Of a DNA stretch of 64,000 nucleotides, positions 59,579 through 64,000 are shown piece after piece. This DNA comes from Paenibacillus auburnensis (GTDB lineage Bacteria > Bacillota > Bacilli > Paenibacillales > Paenibacillaceae). Location: NCBI RefSeq assembly GCF_927798115.1, contig NZ_CAKMMG010000005.1, positions 124,001 through 188,000 of the forward strand, written 5' to 3'. Made by a program: the position numbers and the translations under genes. The notes beneath the pieces were generated by a model. That model saw only the letters and a list, made by a program, of their open reading frames with translations. It did no database searches and had not been told where the DNA came from. The first letter of the stretch is position 1; each line of letters begins with the position of its first letter.

Positions 59579-62500
59579 TTAATCAAAGGCCCGATGCTCT
59601 ACAGCCGGTTTAGCCGGCGGGGAACCAAGGGCGATCCAAGATAACACACCGTAGAAATGCGGAGTTTCGCGCAAACGGTCTACGGTTACAACCGCTTCTC
59701 CGCTGGCTCTGCTCTTCAGTGAGGCATGGAAGAAAGGCTGGTTGGTCATCGCCACGAGCACATAACCGGTATGGCCAAAGGCTTCATCGAACGGTACAGT
59801 CACATCCACGCTCTCTGCGTTACCGTTGAACATGAATGCCGTCATTCCGAACTGCTGCAGCACTTCCCGGTTTCCGGCACTCTGTACCGGACTGAAGGAG
59901 AGATGCTCTATACCGACTGAGCCGTGGGCCAGATGGTCTCCATTAACTGCGCCGGATGCGATATGGTAGCTCTGCACACTCTCTTCTTCCAGGTGCCGGG
60001 ATTGAATTGCGAAGGAAGCCAGTTTAGAAGCGTCCACCGCTTCGTCCTGAAGCGCGGAGGCGCCAACGGCACCCTCGGCCAGATGCTCCTCTCCAATACT
60101 GCCGGAAGCCAGTTTGGCAGCGGTAATGCTGCCGTCCGGGAGCAGCTCTGCACTGCGGACTTCTTCTGCCAGATGCGTCAGTTTTATGATTTCCGGAAGC
60201 AAATGCCGCTCTTCCAGAATTCCGTCAGCCAGATGCTCACTGCAGACACTTTCCTGCTGCAGATGGTGTGAATGCACTGCTCCGGCCGCAAGCTTCTCCG
60301 AACCGATGCTGCCGTCGGACAGCATCTCGGATTTCACTGCCCCTTCAGCGAGATGATCGGCCGTTATGCTGCCACTCTGGATGTGCCGGCTTTCCACCGC
60401 GTCTGCAGCCAAGTGGCCTCCATATACACTGCCCGGAGCCAGCTGGAAGGAACCTACTGCGCCCTCAGCCAGTTTCGCAGAGCCGATACTGCCATCAGGC
60501 AGCAATTCAGAGGTCAGCGTATCCTCGGACAGATGTTTCAAGGTAATGCTGCCGCTCCGGATATGGCGGCTATCCACCGCCTCTGATGCTATGTGGCCTC
60601 CATATATACTGCCGGGGGCCAGCTGGAAGGAGCCGATAGAGCCTTCTGCCAGCTTCTTCGAGGTTATGCTGCCATCAGGCAGCAGCTCAGAAGTCAGCAC
60701 CTCCTTGGACAGATGCTTCATGGTAATGCTGCTGTTACGGATATGGCGGCTATCCACTGCTTCCGGAGCTAAGTGACCTCCATATACGCTCCCGGCTGCC
60801 AGCTTCCGTGAGCCGACAGAACCGTCTGCCAGCTTAGCTGCACCGATGCTGCCGTCCGGCAGAATGTCCGCGCTGCGGACTTCTTCAGCCAGATGGGCCA
60901 GCGTAATCTCGCCTTCGCCGATATGCCGGCTCTCCACTGCGGCTTCCGCCAGATGGCTGCCGTCAATGCTGCCCGGCGACAAATGGCGGGACGCTATGGC
61001 AGCATCAGCCAGTTTGGAGCCGCCGACACTGCCGTCAGGCAGCAGCTCGGAAGTCAGTGCCTCCTCGGACAGATGCCTCAAGGTAATACTGCCGACCCGG
61101 ATATGGCGGCTATCGACAGCTTCCGGTGTAATATGGTTTCCATATATACTGCCGGGAGCCAGCTGGGAAGAACCAATTGAACCGTCTGCCAGCTTATCTG
61201 CACCGATGCTGCCGTCCGGCAGAATGTCCGCGCTGCGGACTTCTTCCGCCAGATGGGCCAGCGTAATCCCGCCTTCGCCGATATGCCGGCTCTCCACTGC
61301 GGCTTCTGCCAGATGGGTGCCGTCAATGCTTCCAGCCGACAAATGGCGGGATGCTATAGCAGCATCAGCCAGTTTAGCTCCGCCGACACTGCCGTCCGGC
61401 AGCAGCTCGGAAGTCAGTGTCTCCTCGGACAGATGCCTCAAGGTAATGCTGCCGCTCCGGATATGGCGGCCATCCACCGCTTCCGGTTTAATATGGCTAG
61501 CATATACACTGCCGGGAGCCAGCTGGGAAGAACCCACAGAGCCGTCTGCCAGCTTATCTGCACCGATGCTGCCGTCCGGCAGAATGTCCGTGCTGCGGAC
61601 TTCTTCGGCCAGATGGGCCAGCGTAATCTCGCCTTCGCCGATATGCCGGCTCTCCACTGCGGCTTCCGCCAGATGGCTGCCGTCAATGCTGCCTGGGGAC
61701 AGGTGGCGGGAGGTTATGGCTTCGTCAGCCAGTTTGGAGCCGCCAACACTACCGTCCGGCAGTAGCTCTGAAGTCAGTGTCTCCTCGGACAGATGCTTCA
61801 GCGTAATGCTGCCGCTCCGGATATGACGGCTATCCACCGCTTCCGGTGTAATGTGGCCTCCATATACACTGCCGGGAGCCAGCTGGGATGAGCCAACGGA
61901 GCCGTCTGCCAGCTTATCTGCACTGATGCTGCCGTCCGGCAGAATGTCTTCGCTGCGGACTTCCTCTGCCAGATGGGCCAGCGTAATCTCGCCTTCGCCG
62001 ATATGCCGGCTCTGCACTGCGGCTTCCGCCAAATGGCTGCCGTCAATGCTGCCCGGCGACAGATGCTGGGAGCCTATAGAAGCGTCAGCCAGTTTAGCAC
62101 CGCCGACACTGCCGTCCGGCAGCAGCTCGGAAGTCAGTGCCTCCTTGGACAGATGCTTCAAGGTAATGCTGCCGCTCCGGATATGGCGGCTATCCACCGC
62201 TTCCGGTGTAATGTGGCCTCCATATACACTGCCGGGAGCCAGCTGGGATGAGCCAACAGAGCTGTCTGCCAGCTTATCTGCACTGATGCTGCCATCCGGC
62301 AGAATTTCTGCGCTGCGGACTTCCTCTGCCAGATGGGCCAACGTAATCTCGCCTTCGCCGATGTGCCGGCTCTCCACCGCGGCTTCCGCCAAAATGCTAC
62401 CGTCAATGCTGCCGGGGGACAGGTGGCGGGAGGTTATAGCTTCATCTGCCAGCTTGGAGCTGACAATACTGCCGTCCTGCACTTGTATAGCAGAGACTGA

Positions 62501-64000
62501 ACTAGGGAGGATATGCCCGTTACCGATCGACATCGGGCGGATATGCGCCCCGCCGATGCTTCCCGGCGACAGATGTCGTCCCTGCACTGCTGTATCACTG
62601 ATAGAGGCAGGAACGACAGCTCCCGGCGCTAAGTGCTCGGCTGTCACCGCAGCAGACGCCAGCTTGGGAGAACTCACACTGCCATCAGCCAGCTTAATGG
62701 ACGTAACAGACAAATCGCTGAGCTTATCGGTCGAGATGCTTTCTGGCGATATCTTTAATGAAGTCACAGCATGATCTGCCAGATGATGCGGCTGCACCGC
62801 CCCTGCAGCCAGGTGAACTTCCTTCACCGCACCTGAGGCCAGCTTCTCACCGATCACCGCTCCGGCCTGCAGAGCTGTGCTGCTGACACTGTTCTCGGCG
62901 AGATGCTTGCGCTCAACGGCACCCGGAGCCAGGTGTTCGGTATCTACCACCGCACCCTGCAGCACCCGGCCGCTGACGCTGGCATCTGCCAGATGTTTCT
63001 CCTCCACCGCACAGAAAGCGATATGCTCCCCGCTCACAGCTTCCCGGACAATGGTATTGCTGCTCACGGAACCGGGAGCCAGTTTCGCGCCGGTCACCGC
63101 CCCTTCTGCCAATTTGGCAGTAGTTACACTATGCGGAAGGAGATGGTCCGCCGTGACGGACTCATGCGCCAGCTGTTTGCCGGTTACCGCACCGGAAGCC
63201 AGGTGTGTATTCAGCACCGCACCCGCCTGTAGCTGTTGTGAACCTACAGATTCAGTGCTCAAGTGGGACTGATCCACCGCTTCACGCTGGATGTGAGCGG
63301 AGGTAACTGCCTGCATGGCAATCTGCGGACTGCGGACTGCAGACTTCGCCAGATGGCGGGTCGTCACCGCTTCATCGGCCAGCTTATGCGTCAGGATGCT
63401 TTGGTCGGCGATTTTGGAGGAGGTCACCGCCTGCTCGACAATCTGCGCCGTCCCCACAGCCCCTTCCGCCAGCTTCACAAAAGAAATACTCCGGTCAGCC
63501 AGATGATTCCCCTTAATTTCCCCGTCGCCGATATGGGTCCCGTTTATGCTCTCCGGACTCAGGTGCTGGCTGCGTACAGCCTTCTCCCCGAGCTGCCGTG
63601 AGCCCACTGCACCATCGGCCAGATGCCCGCTCTCGATCACGGCGGAACCCAGCTGCTCTTTGCCGATCAGCTTGCTGGCCAGCTGCTCCCGACCGATTGC
63701 ACCCGGGGCCAGATGCTTCGCGGTCACAGCCCCTTCCTTCAGATGAAGGCTGCCGATGCTGCCCTCAGCCAGCTTGGCACCGGTGATTTCGCCATCGGCA
63801 ATTTTGTCACTGGATACCGCTTCATCCGCCAGCTTGGAGCGGTCTATAATGCCGTTCGCCAGGTGGCGGCTGACAATGCTGCTGCTTAGAATTTTCTCGC
63901 CGCTAACAGCACCGTCCTCCAGCAGCTCGGAGGTGATCAGCAGCTCGCTCAAATGGCGGCCGGCGATCGAGCGGTCGGCGATCTGCTCTCCTCCGATCGT
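59579..64000 (-). CDS. giant decapeptide-repeat protein with WIAG-tail-like C-terminus (5' part outside the window)
   Basis: At least 1473 codons are visible and the frame is open to the window edge; the TTG at 63952 is not a real start, because repeats continue upstream of it (IGGEQIADRSIAGRHL). Nearly all of it is a ten-residue repeat of the form GSVxSxxLAx (for example GAVTAKHLAP, GAIGREQLAS). A non-repeat C-terminal domain of about 100 residues follows, with FMFNGNAESVDVTVPFDEAFG and GVLSWIALGSP, resembling the WIAG-tail domain named in Paenibacillaceae proteins. Such repeats probably form a beta-solenoid fibre. Given the neighbours, a spore-surface or exosporium fibre is plausible. Confidence 0.82.
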   Translation of the reverse strand, partial: TIGGEQIADRSIAGRHLSELLITSELLEDGAVSGEKILSSSIVSRHLANGIIDRSKLADEAVSSDKIADGEITGAKLAEGSIGSLHLKEGAVTAKHLAPGAIGREQLASKLIGKEQLGSAVIESGHLADGAVGSRQLGEKAVRSQHLSPESINGTHIGDGEIKGNHLADRSISFVKLAEGAVGTAQIVEQAVTSSKIADQSILTHKLADEAVTTRHLAKSAVRSPQIAMQAVTSAHIQREAVDQSHLSTESVGSQQLQAGAVLNTHLASGAVTGKQLAHESVTADHLLPHSVTTAKLAEGAVTGAKLAPGSVSSNTIVREAVSGEHIAFCAVEEKHLADASVSGRVLQGAVVDTEHLAPGAVERKHLAENSVSSTALQAGAVIGEKLASGAVKEVHLAAGAVQPHHLADHAVTSLKISPESISTDKLSDLSVTSIKLADGSVSSPKLASAAVTAEHLAPGAVVPASISDTAVQGRHLSPGSIGGAHIRPMSIGNGHILPSSVSAIQVQDGSIVSSKLADEAITSRHLSPGSIDGSILAEAAVESRHIGEGEITLAHLAEEVRSAEILPDGSISADKLADSSVGSSQLAPGSVYGGHITPEAVDSRHIRSGSITLKHLSKEALTSELLPDGSVGGAKLADASIGSQHLSPGSIDGSHLAEAAVQSRHIGEGEITLAHLAEEVRSEDILPDGSISADKLADGSVGSSQLAPGSVYGGHITPEAVDSRHIRSGSITLKHLSEETLTSELLPDGSVGGSKLADEAITSRHLSPGSIDGSHLAEAAVESRHIGEGEITLAHLAEEVRSTDILPDGSIGADKLADGSVGSSQLAPGSVYASHIKPEAVDGRHIRSGSITLRHLSEETLTSELLPDGSVGGAKLADAAIASRHLSAGSIDGTHLAEAAVESRHIGEGGITLAHLAEEVRSADILPDGSIGADKLADGSIGSSQLAPGSIYGNHITPEAVDSRHIRVGSITLRHLSEEALTSELLPDGSVGGSKLADAAIASRHLSPGSIDGSHLAEAAVESRHIGEGEITLAHLAEEVRSADILPDGSIGAAKLADGSVGSRKLAAGSVYGGHLAPEAVDSRHIRNSSITMKHLSKEVLTSELLPDGSITSKKLAEGSIGSFQLAPGSIYGGHIASEAVDSRHIRSGSITLKHLSEDTLTSELLPDGSIGSAKLAEGAVGSFQLAPGSVYGGHLAADAVESRHIQSGSITADHLAEGAVKSEMLSDGSIGSEKLAAGAVHSHHLQQESVCSEHLADGILEERHLLPEIIKLTHLAEEVRSAELLPDGSITAAKLASGSIGEEHLAEGAVGASALQDEAVDASKLASFAIQSRHLEEESVQSYHIASGAVNGDHLAHGSVGIEHLSFSPVQSAGNREVLQQFGMTAFMFNGNAESVDVTVPFDEAFGHTGYVLVAMTNQPFFHASLKSRASGEAVVTVDRLRETPHFYGVLSWIALGSPPAKPAVEHRAFD
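60781..62460 (-). repeat. 360-bp higher-order tandem repeat inside the decapeptide-repeat gene
   Basis: The block beginning CATATA(C/T)(A/G)CTGCCGGG recurs at 60781, 61141, 61501, 61861 and 62221, exactly 360 bases apart, giving about 4.7 copies. Each copy codes for twelve decapeptides (120 residues). Two half-size units of 180 bases start at 60421 and 60601. Copies differ by a few bases each. Confidence 0.92.

Noticed and set aside
60846-62774. Long plus-strand frames over the repeat-protein gene
   Set aside because: They repeat with the 360-base unit because they are shadows of the minus-strand decapeptide repeats; no start signals.
63952-63952. TTG as start of the decapeptide-repeat protein
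   Set aside because: The same frame continues upstream to the window edge with more repeats, so the true start is outside the window.
1-64000. tRNA or rRNA genes
   Set aside because: No cloverleaf with a T-loop or rRNA-like stretch was recognised by eye. A tRNA scan would be decisive.

Overview
The window looks like a chromosomal segment of an endospore-forming Paenibacillaceae bacterium (Paenibacillus-like). The reasons are Gram-positive Shine-Dalgarno sites (AGGAGG-type) before almost every gene, spore genes (CgeB-like proteins, YhcN/YlaJ lipoprotein, Spo0E-like phosphatase), an LTA synthase, a WIAG-tail repeat protein and a purine-family riboswitch of a kind reported from Paenibacillaceae. 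No rRNA or tRNA gene was recognised.

Region 1 (1 to about 15.2 kb) is an AT-rich accessory island. It carries a broken HNH/DUF1524 endonuclease gene, a SLATT membrane protein paired with a reverse transcriptase (a defence-type pair), a large serine recombinase with a small partner gene, a replication-initiator-like protein, an XRE regulator with palindromic operators, a tyrosine recombinase with a structured upstream region, a large membrane protein of unknown role, a GHKL ATPase with a nuclease-like C-terminus, and a RES-domain protein. The right edge falls inside a NarL-type response-regulator gene, of which only the last ~40 codons remain (15226-15357). Two island genes lose their frame by -1 at the same 12-mer.

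Region 2 (15.4 to 26.6 kb) is ordinary chromosome: a SagB-type nitroreductase, a DUF2975/XRE pair, a Fur-controlled efeO-efeB-efeU iron-uptake operon, a murR/rpiR-nagB-nagA amino-sugar operon and a sporulation lipoprotein.

Region 3 (26.7 to 43.3 kb) is a surface-glycan locus, probably for the spore surface. A long minus-strand operon encodes three enzymes resembling the UDP-N-acetyl-L-fucosamine pathway (2-epimerase, 4,6-dehydratase, RmlD-like reductase), another SDR, four glycosyltransferases including a divergent one, and a methyltransferase. Next to it lie a glycosyltransferase with a very Arg-rich tail, two CgeB-like proteins, a Spo0E-like phosphatase too short for a usual ORF cut-off, a WsfD-like membrane protein and an LTA synthase. 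Two tandem-repeat arrays (66 bp and 51 bp) lie in the gaps.

Region 4 (43.4 to 50.1 kb) holds an ECF sigma factor with a membrane-anchored partner, a YtrA-type GntR/ABC operon with a palindromic operator, and an amidohydrolase preceded by a variant purine riboswitch. The combination points to 8-oxoguanine deaminase under an 8-oxoguanine riboswitch.

Region 5 (50.3 to 64 kb) holds small uncharacterised genes (one extremely Arg/Lys-rich), a second glycosylation operon (three GT2 enzymes, two with Arg-rich N-termini, and a sugar nucleotidyltransferase), an ABC-2 exporter (ATPase plus two permeases) and the 3' part of a giant decapeptide-repeat WIAG-tail protein. That gene contains about 4.7 copies of a 360-bp higher-order repeat and runs off the right edge.
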